Assembly: GCA_001792895.1 (NCBI GenBank)
Contig: MARA01000038.1
Location: forward strand, 1 to 64,000
Reading direction: 5' to 3'
DNA length: 64,000 nt
Origin: Lentinus brumalis
Lineage: Eukaryota > Basidiomycota > Agaricomycetes > Polyporales > Polyporaceae
Below are positions 41,641 through 54,242 of the stretch, piece by piece. Each line of letters starts with the position of its first letter. The stretch's first letter is position 1. Both the position numbers and the translations under genes were made by a program. The notes under the pieces were generated by a model that did no database searches, had not been told where the DNA came from, and saw nothing but the letters and a program-made list of their open reading frames with translations.

Positions 41641-44600
41641 CCTCCAGCACCGACACGCCCATGGTCGGGCGCAGTGCCGGCTCTCATGACGACAGCGGCC
41701 AGTGTACGCGGGTACGGACACGCTGCACAAGTAGCAAGAAGGCTGGCCGCCCGACTCTCCTGGAGTCGGGAACGATACTCGCAGGCCCATAGGACGCGCC
41801 AGGCGCACAACACCGGCCGCCTCGGAACCGCGACAACGTACACGCCGTCCGATGGAGGACTCAGAAGCCCGAGCCGACGCTGCACACAGAGACCCGGAGC
41901 GCACCGCAGACACAGGGTGTGCTCCGGGCTTCTGCGACGCAGCGGAGGCCGCTGAGAAGATGAGAGGGCGAGCCCGAGCATGGAGGACACATGCCGCCAT
42001 CGTCTACGTAGCAGGTAGTTACCGCGAATGTAAGACCTTGCGTGTGCCGGAATGCATACGGCGATGGTCGGACACCGCGGCCGGGAGAGCGGGCGGAACC
42101 GTTGGTCGCGTCGCTATTCGGCGATCTAGGACGTCCAGCCATTGCGAGTCGTGCGTGAATATGCACGCCGCGTGAAGGCGAGGCCGGCGGGCTCCCCGTG
42201 CAGAGAGCTCTCGAGTAAGCTGTGGTACTGGTGGTCGGTGAGCAGCTCACTACAAGTTGACTCGAGAACTTACATCCAAGGTTGCCGCTCACGTAGCCAC
42301 TGCCTGCGGTACGAGCTTCAAGTCAGCATAAGTTCAATGGCTGGCTGGCGGGAGTCGTGTAAACCAGAACTCACCATGGGTTAGAGCACATCAACGAGTG
42401 AGAGTGCCGGACCCTCTGCCAGTCCTAGTACGGAAGTACCGCCGATTTGAAGTCTTGTAATGAAGGAGGTTCCTGTGGGTGTGACATTAGCACCGAGTTG
42501 AACACGAGCTGAGCTCGCACCTGGCTCGCCGGATTTGCAACACCTGTACAAAGAGGTGCGTCAGCTTGCATCGAAGGAACGAGGCAGCGAGTTCATACAT
42601 ACTGCGGGCATACAAGAATTGTGCAGTCGTAGACACATACTAGGAAGACGCGGGGTCGGAGATCTGTAAGATAGTCAGCGAGGCGCATCGATGCATTTAG
42701 CTCGAGTGTATGTACGAACTTTCACGCAAATAGAACATGGCATTCGACCTGCACTACGAATCAGCGGGAGCCAAGCGGCAAAAGACTGGAAAGCGACAGG
42801 CCTGTGAAGTCCGAACACTAGTCAGAGATGAGTTACCTTGCGATGCACGCGATGCTACTCCACGTCGGCGTGGAGTACTGCCCCTCCAGCATCTATCCAG
42901 TAAAGAAGTGGGTTAGCGCAACTCCCAGTCGACACAACGTCAGTCTGAGAGGCGACCATGGAGTACATAGTAAAAGACATACCTCAGTATGATACAACGC
43001 TTGAGGTAGTGTTGTTGGGATTGCGAGCTGAATGAGGCTGTCAGAGGTGGGTGGACATAAGATTGAGACCAAGCTTACCAGCGGACTGTCTGGTACAAGG
43101 ACGGCTGGTTTGGTACGAGAGAGTCGCACCGGGAGCTCCGGGAGCAATAAGAACAGGTACTTATAGTGACAGGCAAAGTATCATAGAGGTTGAACAAGGT
43201 CAAGGAGTAGGAGGCCGGAGTAGATTGGGGATGGGGAGAGGCGAAGAATATAGTACGCGGAGGGACATTGAGCATGACGGAGACTGCGAGGCAGCAAGAG
43301 AGAGTAGTATCATAAGTAATATAAGTGCAGCATAACAAGTATAAGACTGGAGGGTTCCGGAGACGAGGGAGGGGACGAGGAAGGGGACGAGGAGAGGGGA
43401 CGGAAACGGTACGGGCATGGGTGCGGGTCGTCGAGATGGCAGGGTACTTATACATGTCCTGCTGCCCGAGTCACGAGGAGCAGAACCTTAAGTTGTTGAA
43501 CGACCAACATTCGCACGATGGACGACCACGGAGGAGCTCGTCCAACCAGAGAGCGACACGGCGAGACAGGGCAGAGAGCGGGCGAGGCTGTAGAGTATCG
43601 AGACTAGTGCAGGTCCAGGCGGGGGAAGCATGTCTCGGGTAGAAGAAGCTCTGGGTATACCGTAAGTTAGACGCTAAGAAGCTGATGGGTGAATTACGGC
43701 TCACAGTTTTGTCGTAGAGTCCGCGGAGGAAGGGAGGAGGACAGGGTCCTCAAAAGCGAGCGATTGCGCGTGGTTTCCTGCAAAATCAGAGCAATCAGAG
43801 GATATCCGTGCACCCGGTGTATGAGAGGCTTACCTAGGGTGCAAGCGCTGAACACAGTGACTGGATATCTCTGTCACGAAATCTTGCTCGGCGCATGGAT
43901 GCCTAGGGGCTGCGGCATTGCATAGGGTTGCCTGCTGCATCATGGCCAATTCTGGGTACTAAATCAGCCCATACATTGCTATAGAGGTACAGTATGTCTT
44001 ACGTAAGTCTTTATCGGTGGGTTACAGGCTTGCGCTGAGCCGGTCGAAAGCAGCCAGCATAGAGCGCGTGCGCGCTATCGCAGAAGGTTGCGATCTCGAA
44101 GAGCGCTTACATTCCCTTTTTCGCTCAAGCCCACTTCTGGCAACACTGACGCCACACGCGAGTCTCCGACCTCCTTCCCCTGCTCGTCACCCGTTGTCGG
44201 ACTTGTAACTTAGGCCGATAGCACCCTTTAAAAGCATCAGAGGCTACTGCCTGATACTCAGGGATGCTATGCCATGCAGAACAGCACTGACTTGGGTTCA
44301 ACTTCAAGTCTCCCTGAACACTTCACCTTCCTATCCTTGTGCAATTCTGCGACTCGACATTCACCTGGAATAATAGCCACAGCATTCAATAGATAAAACG
44401 CAGATTTACGCTGCCCGTCAATTGTTTCTCTACCCAGCAGTCTGCAGTGTGAGAAGGAATCCTGGAAAACTGCCAGCTTCTCATGTGGCGTGTGTTCATG
44501 CTGTCATCAGGTCCTGAACAATCCAGGCCCTCGATCTGACCTCGCTGCGTGCCGTCTCTGTATTTCCATGCACCGAAGCATCGAAGCAGTCCCAAATTGG

Positions 44601-47600
44601 ATAGCTGCCCTGGCAGTTTCCGCCGCTGATGGACCTACCGCCGCGCTTCCCCCAGCCATTAGTATCATCTCCACACAACTCATGATCACTCTGAGCCTTC
44701 AGCCATGTTTATGCACTATGAGATGCTCTTAGTTCCTGAGCGGGAGTCCCATAGACCCGGAGCCTGCACAGTCTGAGTGTTATCTGACTTGGAGGCGATG
44801 TACGAGTACACCGATCAGTGGCTTCTCGAAGTGTGTGTACGTACTGTCTATCTTTGGAGTCCTCATGGAAACAAAAGAAGATGACGGCGCTCCTTCTCCT
44901 GGCCGCTGCTTACTTTGCATTGAGCAGGACTGGCTGTACTGGACTCTCAGTGGGCACCATTACCCTGTAAGCACTCAGAGTACCACAGCATGACCAGAAA
45001 TGAGCATCTGAACCTGTGTGGAACAGTAATCTGCCCCCGACATGGGGAGAAACACTCCCAGAATAAAGCACTTTATGGAAGTTCTTACGGCGCTCCGTCA
45101 CGTCGCGCATACGCAGAAGAATCACGCCTATCGCAACAGCTCTCTGCCGGCTTCCTCATAAATTACTCAAGGCTGGCCACTCCCACGAAATATTCATGCT
45201 ATGATGCACTAGCTAGGGCTCGCCCTCCGGTTATATCTTCATAATGCAGCAAGTAATATTCACTCCCCGATCTACTGAACATTGTTGACCTCCCGACCCG
45301 TCCATGTTCCCACCCGGATGTGTACAACACAAGAGTGGGACTCCCACGAGCCCTCTTCTCTATTCACCATGTCCCCGTCCGCTCCATGACACACACATCT
45401 CTCTACGCACCGTCGCCACCGACAGCCTTCGTCCGCTCAATGTCGAAGGCAGAGGGTCGGCACCCCATGAGTCGTCGTCCCCAGCCGCCGTCCTCTGACC
45501 TCGGCAGCTGTTCGTTATGGACGAGTCGATGTCGGCTGTGCAGACATGTAAGCACACAGTTCCCTCTAGCCCTCTCCCTCCTCGACGACTTACCTGGTCT
45601 CAGATACACAGCACGCGTGAAGATTTGCTCGACGGCGCGTTTTACGCGTCCAGATCGGCCATGCCTGCGTGTGGACGCGTCGATAGCACTCTAGCAGCGA
45701 GCTAGACATCAGGTACGTGTTTCTGCGCGTAGCTGTTGGCTCTTGCGCGCTGACTGACAGTTTCTCTTCGCTCCTGCTCTCAGAACTGCTACCGCAGTCG
45801 GCTTCGAGCCCGCCAGCCTTAGTCTCACCAGTACCGTGACCGCATGGTCGGAAGTCAGGCTCCACGAAGCACTCGGGGCCGTTGTTCGACGATGAAGGTA
45901 CGGCACCTCGCCCTAATTGCGGGCTGCATCGTGTCAGCTCACGGTCAGCAGTCACAGCATCCAGGAGTTCGCGGAGTAGATGTCTACGCAGGACACATCG
46001 AGAACGAACGACTCGGGTCTACTGCGAAACATTGTGAGCACCCAGCACCGTTCGATAGGTCAGACTTGACACATCGGTAAGCTGCTTACCTGCGTAGTCC
46101 TTGACACATGTACTGATGTACTTCGCACTCAGGTCCTAAACCCCGGGCCCGAGTCCGAGCTCGTGTAGTACTAGGCGAGGCAAAGCGTCGCTCGAGGCTG
46201 CTCGCAGTAGACCTTCTTGCAGGTATGTACCTGGCACCACTGTGCAATGCTTCTACTCACAGATGACAGGAGATACAAGTCCAGAGCAAGGTAGAAGGCA
46301 AGCAATCCGTGTGTCTGGAGAGGACAAGCCAAGGTACGCGTCCGTCGACTGCGACTTGCCTCTTTCGGGGGCATGACGTCACGCGTTGCGCTTCGCGCCT
46401 TACTGACCTTTCTCTTCCAGACACGATTCCCCCGGCAGCAGCCCCGAGAGGCAGCATCGTGCTGCTGTCCTCGTCGCGCTCATTGGTGCACGGACTCACC
46501 GCCCATTGTCTTGCAGCGTCGACGTCAAGCTGAAGACGTGCATACAGCGCTCAACGTACGTTGTTATTCGTCGTAGCAGTATATGCTAACCTAGCTTGGC
46601 GTTCTGGCAGGCGGCCGGTATTGTCCCGTTGAGACTTCCCGGCGCAGGCGTCCGAAGACGAGGAGGGATGCAGAATCGCAGGAGGCTGGCAGCGATGGAC
46701 TGTGGTGGACGGAAAGAAAACGCACGCGGCCCTCAGCGAGGGCGAATCACGCCTGTAGCGCCCAGAGCCCGGGTTGGCCGTGTTCCGCGGTCTTCCACCT
46801 TGCTCTCGTTCCTCACAACTCGGTGAGTATTTCTCGACATCCTCATTCTTTTGTGGCTAACTTGACGAGGTTTTCGAGTAGTCCACCTGCCGTGGATGAG
46901 CCCGGCCCGGCTCGGAGCAGGCAGCGGGCAAGCACCGCATTACTTACCGCCTCCTTGTGCCTTCCAGCGCAGGAATTTCGAGGTGTGTATGACAGTGTCT
47001 AGCCAATACGGAGCAGACTGACCGCGCGGTTTGTGCAGATGCTTCGTGGCATCTCCGGCGTCCACGGGCACTCGGGCACTCGGTTCCTCGGGCAGCGGCG
47101 GGCGAACACGGACGCAGCTGACTGCGCTCGTCGTCGAGACTGTACACGGGCCGGGTACCTCAGAGCATGCAAGCAGCCCAGACGAGTACTGACAGCAGCG
47201 GTATCGTCTGGCCATTGGCGTGCACGCACGCATGGTCAGCGTGTCGAGCAGGTGCACTCACCGGATTCAAGACGCACGCGAGTCCGCGAGAACGACAAGT
47301 CGGGACGGCGACGAGTGGATTCTGTCGAGCAGCGAGCTCCAGCCAAGCGATCGCGACGTGCGGAGCGGCGGCGACAAGAGCAGATGACCGGCAGAAACCG
47401 AGAGCTTGTACTGCTCTGTGTACTTGGCTAGGAGCATGTCCGCCAGCTCACATGCCGTCTGTGATCGCTGGAGAAGAATAAGTAAAGGTCAGCGAGGACT
47501 GCGTTGGTCACAGCCTAATCACTCACCGTGCCAGTGTCTGGGGACGGAGACCTCGAGCTCACGACGCTGGGCAAGTTGAGGCCGCCGCTCTTCCATCGGC

Positions 47601-48184
47601 CGCGCCAGTTCGCGGGCACGTCGAGAGCTCCTCCGGGAGCTTCAAGTTTTTGGTGAGCGAGCCCGAGCTTCTCTGCGGCATTGCTGGCACTGAGGGTGTG
47701 TTCTCGGAAGCAGGAGTGGCCGCCGACCGCCGTCGCGCCGAGTCCGCGTCTTGAGGCTCTCCATGGCTGAGGCCGTGCGTCGAGTAGGGCACGCGGTGTC
47801 GGGAGGGCTCGTTCGAGTCGTTCTCCCGCGAGATGGCTCCCGACGGGCAGACTCAGGCAGCGGCGCGGCGGGAGGAGGTGTCGGACGCATACGCGATGGA
47901 CAGGCGCTTCTGCTGGGCGAGCGCAGTCCTGTCTGCGCGGGCTGGAAGCGGAGGACTCTGGGGGGTACGGTGCGTCTGGGAGAGCACTGCGTGTGCGTAT
48001 CGTCGTGTACTTGAACGGGATTGCGGGCGGGTGTGTACGCTTTTGCAGCGCGATTGAGCCTCGTCAGGTCCAACGCAGCGAGGAGTCCGGGCGGGTCGTG
48101 GGCAACGAGATATATTGCATTGTACGGTAGTCTACAACAATGAGAACAGTCTCCTCCTATCTGCGAGTGCGAGCCTGCCGTCTA

Positions 48185-48262
48185 CCCTGCCGTCCGGTCC
48201 CCTCCCTCCTCCCTCCCTCCTACCCTGCCGTCCCTGCCGTCCTACCCTGCCGTCCTGTTCCC
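48185..48262. repeat. CTACCCTGCCGTC short tandem repeat
   Basis: CTACCCTGCCGTC or CCTGCCGTC recurs four to five times, with CCTCCCTCC tracts between. It lies about 100 bases outside the left edge of the duplicated malate dehydrogenase block and may have aided the rearrangement. Confidence 0.7.
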
Positions 48263-48367
48263 TGAGGTTGTGTCTTCTGCTGCAACAGGCCTGGCTCCGG
48301 AGTGCGCCCCGCCCGGTCCGTCGGTCCGTCGGTCGCCCGGACGCTGCCGCAGGGTGCTGCTCGGGGT

Positions 48368-49597
48368 CTACGACTGCTGCACGAACTTCTTGCCCTTCTC
48401 GATGTTCTTCTTGAGCTCGGGGAGGCACGCGGCGAGGAGCTCCTCCTCCTCCTTCGACAGCTGGCCGAGCGGGTGGATCTTGGCGACACCGTTGGGCTGG
48501 GGCGTATTGTGAGCAGAAAAGCAAGTGCAGACGCCGAGGGTACTCACGCCGAGCTCGACGTTGGACGAGAAGAAGTCGATGCCCTGGTCGGCGAAGAGCG
48601 GGCTCTTGACGAAGGTGGGGGTCACGACGCCCTTCTCGCCGTTGATGGCGCGGAGGAGGTCGCCGGTGAAGCGGGCCCCGGCGTAGGCCATGGAGAGCGT
48701 GGCGGAGCCGGCACCGTCCTTGGCCTGGACGACCTCGTCGCCGCCGAACTGGATGCGGTGGACGAGCTTCTTGTAGACCTCGCCGGAGACGGCCTTGCCG
48801 TGCGGGGTCTGGGAGAGGAGGGGGACGATGGTGGCACCGGAGTGGCCGCCGACGACGGTGACGGGGGTGTCCTTGGGGTCTGTGCCGGCGACGCCTGCGA
48901 GGAAGCGCTGTGCGCGGACGACGTCGAGGGTGGTGACGCCGAAGATGTGGGCGGGGTCGTACACGCCGGCCTTTTCGAAGACGGCGGAGACGATGGGGAC
49001 GGTGGAGTTGACGGGGTTGGAGATGACGAGGACCTTTGCCTTGGGGGAGACGCGGGCGATGGCTGCGGCGAGGTCGCGGACGATGGAGGCGTTCGTGTTG
49101 AAGAGGTCGTCACGGGTCATCTGTGTCGGACGGGGTTAGTACGGCTGGAGGCGGAACGGGAAGGTTGCGGATGCTTACACCGGGCTGGAAGAAGGGTCAG
49201 CGAGCGAACCTTGGGCAGAGCAGGAATCGGCATACCTTGCGGGGAACGCCAGCGGGGATGACGACGACGTCGGTGCCGTCGAGGGCCTGGTCGAGCTTGT
49301 CGGCGGGGTAGCCGTGGACCTGGAACGGGGTGAGCTGCACGGAGGGCGGGCATGACACGACGCACGCACCTCGCTCTTTGTGTCGACGTGGGAGACATCG
49401 GCGGCGACACCGGGTGCACCGCGGATGTCGTAGAGGCTGAGCTCGGTGACGTACGGGTTGAGCTTGAGGAGGAGAGACAAGGGCTGGCCGATGCCTCCGC
49501 CTGCACCGAGGACGGTGACCTTGGACTGGCGCGCGGCCGAGGAGGAGAAGGTGCGTGCGGGGGCGGCGAGCGAGCGGGCAGCAGAGCGGGCGAACAT
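48368..49597 (-). CDS. Malate dehydrogenase, mitochondrial, copy 2
   Basis: Same exon layout as copy 1, with start 49597 and stop 48368. Presequence [23 protein letters not shown]-binding [19 protein letters not shown]; the PG micro-exon is at 49179-49184; [13 protein letters not shown] carries the catalytic His. Protein differences from copy 1 are few and conservative ([42 protein letters not shown]), so both should be active. It is divergent from the complete cyclin C gene, so this locus is probably the ancestral arrangement. Confidence 0.95.
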
Positions 49598-49743
49598 GGC
49601 TGGCGTCGTAGTCGTTGTCGAGGGTGAAGAGAACGAGGAGAGCAGAGCGTGAGACGCACACGCGCGTTTTGGGCGTGATCGGGGGAGGTCGGAGTCGGCG
49701 CGTGTCTCGCCCGACGCCTCCGCCTCCGCCTCCGCACGCACGG
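49598..49743. promoter_or_regulatory. Bidirectional promoter, MDH copy 2 and cyclin C
   Basis: Only 146 bases lie between the start codons. No specific factor site is assigned. The interval differs from that of copy 1 more than the coding parts do. Confidence 0.55.
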
Positions 49744-51350
49744 ATGGCCACGAACTTCTGGTCGAGCTCGCACTAGCAAGTACCGTCCCCGCTGCTCAGA
49801 CCGTCGCTCACGCCGTCGCACACAGCAAGCGGTGGATCGTCGACCGCGCCACCCTCCGCCAGGCCCGCTCCGACGACGTGCTCTACCTCGACGACCCGGA
49901 CCTCCTCGGCTTCCTCAACATCTTCTTCGCAAACCGTGCGTCCGACTCCTCCGTTTCCGCCTTCCCGCTCTCACCCGTCCCCGCAGTCATCTCAAAGCTC
50001 GGCAAGAAGCTCTCCCTCAGGCAGCGCGTCATCGCGACCGCCACCGTATTCTTCCGCCGTTTCTATGTCAAGAACTCCTACTGCGAGACTGACCCCTTCA
50101 TCGTCATCGCCGCCTGCTGCTATGTCGCCGCAAAGGCAGAGGAGTCTCCCGTGCACATAAAGAACGTCGTCTCCGAGGCCCGCATGCTCTTTGGTGAGTG
50201 CTCAAGCTCCCATCGTGAGGCCCGAGCGGTCCTCGCAATCCATATATGTGTTGCTCGTGCAACGTCCATCATGTGCATACGAGTATCCGCGGGGACCGTG
50301 AAGAGGGATCTGTGCGCGGAGTGCACCCGCTCCTCAGCACTCCGCGGTAGCCCAGGCGGAGTATAGGTCGATATGCAACTGACGAGATGCCATCCGCGCA
50401 GGCGAAGAGTACGGCATCAAGTCCTTCCCCTCCGACAACTCCAAGCTCGCCGAGATGGAGTTCTACCTCGTCGACGAGCTCGAGTGCGACCTCACAGTCT
50501 TCCACCCCTACCGCACCCTCATGACCCTCTGCGGCAAGGAAGGCGGCGGCTCTCTCCCCGAAGCCGAGGCCGGCGAGGCAGACGCAGACGACACCGACGG
50601 CCCGCGCTACTGGGGCACCGGCGAGGGCAAGCTCGAGCTCCAGGAGGGCGCGCTGCAGATGGCGTGGTGAGCCCCTCGTGTGTGTCCCGCCCTCGAGCCG
50701 CACGCTGACCCCCCACGCGCAGGTTCATCATCAACGACACGTACCGCTCCGAGCTGTGCCTGCTCTACCCCCCGCACCTCATCGCCATCGCCGCCATCTA
50801 CCTCACTCTCGTCTTCCACGCCCCCACCCGCGCGGCCATCCAGCATGCGCAGGCGCAGGCCCAGCCGCACGCGTCCACGTCCGCCTCGCACTCGCACTCG
50901 CACTCGCACGGACAGTCGCATTCCCCGACCCGCCGCTCGTCGCGCTCGGCCAAGAAGCCGCACCCGCAGGCGCACGCACAGCCGCAGGACATCGTCGGGT
51001 TCATGGCGGGGCTGAACGTGAGCATGCCGCTCGTCGCGACCGTCGCGCAGGAGATCATCGCGCTGTATGCGCTATGGGACCGGTACAGCGAGGACCCGGG
51101 CGTCGAGTCGGCGCGCGCGGCGTTGCTGCAGCGCACACGCAAGGGCAGGGCGGGACGCGCGGAGGCGCAGGTGCAGGTGCAGGAGGCGGAGGGCGCCACG
51201 GCGGCGGCGACGGGTGCTGTGACGCCCATGTTTCTCGTGCAGGTGTTGCTGGGTATGCGGGAGCAGCGGATGGCGGACATGGCGCACCCTGCGAGTGGGC
51301 GGCCGGTCGTGGTGAACAAGATGCTCGAGCGGACGCAGGCGGCTGGGTGA
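49744..51350 (+). CDS. SSN8: Cyclin C, Mediator kinase-module subunit
   Basis: Partner of Cdk8 in the Mediator kinase module. Exons 49744-49775, 49826-50193, 50402-50666 and 50723-51350 give about 430 residues, longer than the yeast protein (323). The first intron is GC-AG (donor GCAAGT), joining [11 protein letters not shown] to [17 protein letters not shown]. The first cyclin fold is clear: [20 protein letters not shown], then [20 protein letters not shown] and [20 protein letters not shown]. The second fold begins [19 protein letters not shown] and [16 protein letters not shown] His/Ser-rich and Ala/Gln-rich insert ([13 protein letters not shown]) sits inside the second fold before [14 protein letters not shown], which explains the extra length. 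The intron at 50194-50401 is unusually long (208 bases). Confidence 0.9.
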
Positions 51351-51446
51351 CCGCCCTGCATCGTATGTGTACTAGTACAGCGATCAATAGCGATAAGTTA
51401 AAACATGACAATAACACGACAGCGTTGGGCAAGTAGGAGTCAGACT

Positions 51447-53367
51447 CTAGCGGCTCCATCCGCTATCCACCGGCTGCTCTCTGAAGTGCTGCCGCGCAAC
51501 TTTCTTGCTGCCAAGTTGTTCGATCTGCCGTGCCTTGTTGTGCGGACGTGATACCGCATCCATCTCAGACTCGTGCTCAGAGTCCAGGTGCAGGTGCTCG
51601 CGTTTCCGCTTCTTCCCAAACGTCTCTTGGCCTGAGCCTGGGGCCGCAGCTATCGACACCTTGGGCGGCGTCACGAACCCGAACGACTTGCCGACCTTGT
51701 GCAGGTCGAGCGCGTTGATGTCGAATATTTTCTTGTTCGCGTACGACTGGTACGCGTGCAGATAGGACCGGTAGCCCTCGATGGCCGACCGATACAGATA
51801 GTAGTTGCCCTGGAGGAGCTTCTCCAGCTGCCGAGCGGCCCGTCAGATCAAGTGGAATACCATGGCAAGCGCGGACTCACCTGAGTCTGAACTTGGGAGA
51901 CGCGGCTCGAGGCGACGGTGTATTCGTTCAGGGGGACCTTGGCCTCCTGGAGGTAGCGGAGGAACCCGAGCTCGCTCTCGAGGAGGAAGAGCAGGCTTTT
52001 GCCTGCTTTGCCGGCGCGCGCTGTGCGTCCTACGCGGTGGATGTAATCCCGGGGGTCGTCAGGGGGTCATACTGAACGATCCAATCGACGCGAGGAATGT
52101 CGAGACCACGCGCGGCCACGTTCGTGCACAGGAGGATGCCTGACTCGGCGTTCATGAATTCGAAGAAGGTGTTCGTGCGCTTCTGTTGCTTTTGTTTGCC
52201 CTGGACGGACTGTTGGAGTGACCCGTACCAGACATGGTCATCGAGATACTCACGTGTAGGTCGAGCACGGGGACGTCAATGTAGTTGAGCAGTTCCCCGT
52301 GGTACTTGACCGAGTTGCAGCTTGAGAAGAAGACGATGATCTTCTTCTTTGCATGCTTCTTCAGGAAAGTGAAGAGAAGCAAGAATCGCTCGTCGGACGG
52401 ACAGACGATGTATCCTTGGGTTAGCGTAGATACTGTACTTGCCTCTGCCTCCCTGTCGACGTCAATGGATATGGTCCCCGGACGGAGGGATATCCGCGCG
52501 AGATCCTGCGTCTTCGTGGTCTGAGTGGCGGAGAACAGCATCGTTTGCCTGTTTTCTGCGCGAGATTTCAGCGAGATTCTGGCCATAGATCTTGTTACGC
52601 ACCACTCGGTAAGATGGATACAATCCGTTTGACTTCTTCCTCGAATCCTACCTCCAAGATCCGGTCTGCTTCGTCGATCACAAGTGAACGTAGATTGCGG
52701 AAGACGAAGCCCTTGGTGTTCTAAGAGAGACCCATGAACATATGCGGAGGAGAGGTGGGGATGAGAGCGCACCTGGAGATGATCCAACAGTCGCCCTGGC
52801 ACAGCGACGAGTAAGTTTACACCTTTCACCAGGCGCTCAACTTCGGCCCTCCGGTTGGCCCCTCCCATGACGATGCCCACGGTTTGCGTGTGATGCGACA
52901 TGATCTCCTTTGCGACGCCAAAGATTTGTAGGGCGAGTTCACGTGTGGGGGTGAGTATGATCACGCCCGTCCCTACGAGCAAACTGTGAGTTGGGCGACG
53001 GGGAGGAAAACATGATTTGCACACCATTGCGAGGCTTGAACTTCAATCTGTGGAGGAGCTCAATGGCAGGGATCAGGAAGGCGAGGGTTTTTCCAGAGCC
53101 AGTACGGGCAGCACCCATGACGTCCTTTCCGGCCAGGAGAAGAGGGATTGTTTTCTCTTGCACGGCGGTCATGGTCGTGTAGCCCATCTTTGAAAGCGCC
53201 TGGGCGGTGCGTTCTGAGAGGTCCAGGGAGGAGAAGGGCGACGGAGATGCATGCGCAGAAGTGGCCAACATGGTGGCAGGTCGCAGAGAAGTACTATACA
53301 TAACCACGGATGAACCGGGGCTCAGGACCGTCGCCTCGGTCGCCCTCCTGCCTCTTTCAGCACTCAT
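51447..53367 (-). CDS. HAS1: ATP-dependent RNA helicase HAS1 (DDX18 type)
   Basis: DEAD-box helicase of the nucleolus needed for both 40S and 60S ribosome assembly. Start 53367. Motifs in order: Q motif region [20 protein letters not shown], Walker [49 protein letters not shown] as [56 protein letters not shown], then [18 protein letters not shown]. At 52062-52066 a G5 run (reverse-strand C5) lacks one base: without it YDP is followed by the wrong frame, with it [15 protein letters not shown] continues. The C-terminal tail ([19 protein letters not shown]) is the HAS1-specific extension. Convergent with cyclin C, 97 bases apart. Confidence 0.93.
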
Positions 53368-53461
53368 ACGAAACGCCTGCTCTGATTAAGTCATGATGCA
53401 TATGCATGCTGCCTGAGCCTCGGAAGAGAACAATCGGTGCCAGCACACGTACAACTTGAAA

Positions 53462-54009
53462 TTACAGTACAACAGACTCAACGTCGGTGTGCAGCTTCCA
53501 CGGGCGCCCCAGGGCCACAGAGTTCCCGTTCTCGTCTCCTAGCATAGTCAACTCTTTTTCGAGCGCGTTTATGGCACGACACGTAACCAAGCCCTGTCCA
53601 TTCAAGACCCGCACGGCCTCCCGGAACCAGATACGACATGTGAATGGGTGTGGGGAGTCACAGACGGGTGTCGCCATGGGTATCGTACAGAGAAGACAGT
53701 CAACGCAAGACGTGCCCTGCGGCGCCACTCCTGCATGCGCCATTCGAGATCAGATATGTATGTTTTGGTATGTATGACATGGATGGTGAGCGCACCTATC
53801 TTTGCAAGAATGACGAGCGGCTTCCACTCGGTGGATACATCGAACTCCTCGCTGGCATAACGCCATGTGGTAGGATCTTCCAGGTTGGTGGCGTGCAGCT
53901 TCTTCCCGGAGACCGGGCTCTCTGCTACAATCAATGCCCAGTGATATTTGCCGTCTGCGCGCCAGTAGAGAGCGGCATAGATGGCGTTCGGGGTGAGCAG
54001 AGGGTGCAT
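53462..54009 (-). CDS. Small hypothetical protein, fungal family
   Basis: Reverse-strand exons 54009-53796 and 53730-53462 give about 160 residues. N-terminal half: LYWRADGKYHWALIVAESP, then LHATNLEDPTTWRYASEEF, a pattern I recall from many basidiomycete hypothetical proteins with a conserved W-H-W core. The second exon has cysteines (SCVDCLLC, VCDSPHPFTCRIWF) and ends GRPWKLHTDVESVVL. Some such proteins resemble small papain-like or NlpC-type folds (WHWAL, with a distant Cys), but no catalytic set is evident. No signal peptide. Confidence 0.6.
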
Positions 54010-54242
54010 AGTTAGCGTCTGAAACAGCTGGCCCAGACACCGTCCTAGCTACTATGTAGTACTCTGTGAAGCCTTTCCTTCTACCGTCGACCCGGCTGCG
54101 CCCAGAGCCTCACCCACTTGTGACTGCGGCGTGTCATGCGCCGTTACGTCACGGGCGCAGTGTTTGCTGAGAAAAAGCGCCGACAGGCTCGTCTCCGACC
54201 ACGACGACCACCGGCTACTCGACGCACTCCGCTCTCTGCACT

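Larger units (their letters stand above)
39781..48354. other. 8.5 kb gene-poor, degenerate-repeat region
   Basis: No gene could be supported. Visible content: a degenerate direct repeat (41090-41330 against 41410-41640, sharing AGCGCGATTTCCTCTGC-like and GCGCCGCCA blocks); purine-rich GGGACGAGGA-type tracts at 43350-43420; and many intron-like GT…CAG pairs with tiny intervening pieces on both strands, for example reverse 43140-42750 and forward 45480-46560. Reading frames are short and none resembles a known family. It may be old, rearranged, decayed material, and could include an unannotated multi-exon non-coding transcript. Confidence 0.5.

Noticed and set aside
42750..43450. Reverse-strand chain of tiny exons joined by GT…AG introns, giving a short hydrophobic peptide
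   Set aside because: No start, no family resemblance, and equally good chains can be drawn elsewhere in the desert.
45360..46560. Forward chain of small exon-like pieces with CTCTTCCAG-type acceptors
   Set aside because: Peptides are short, frames do not agree across junctions, and nothing resembles a known protein.
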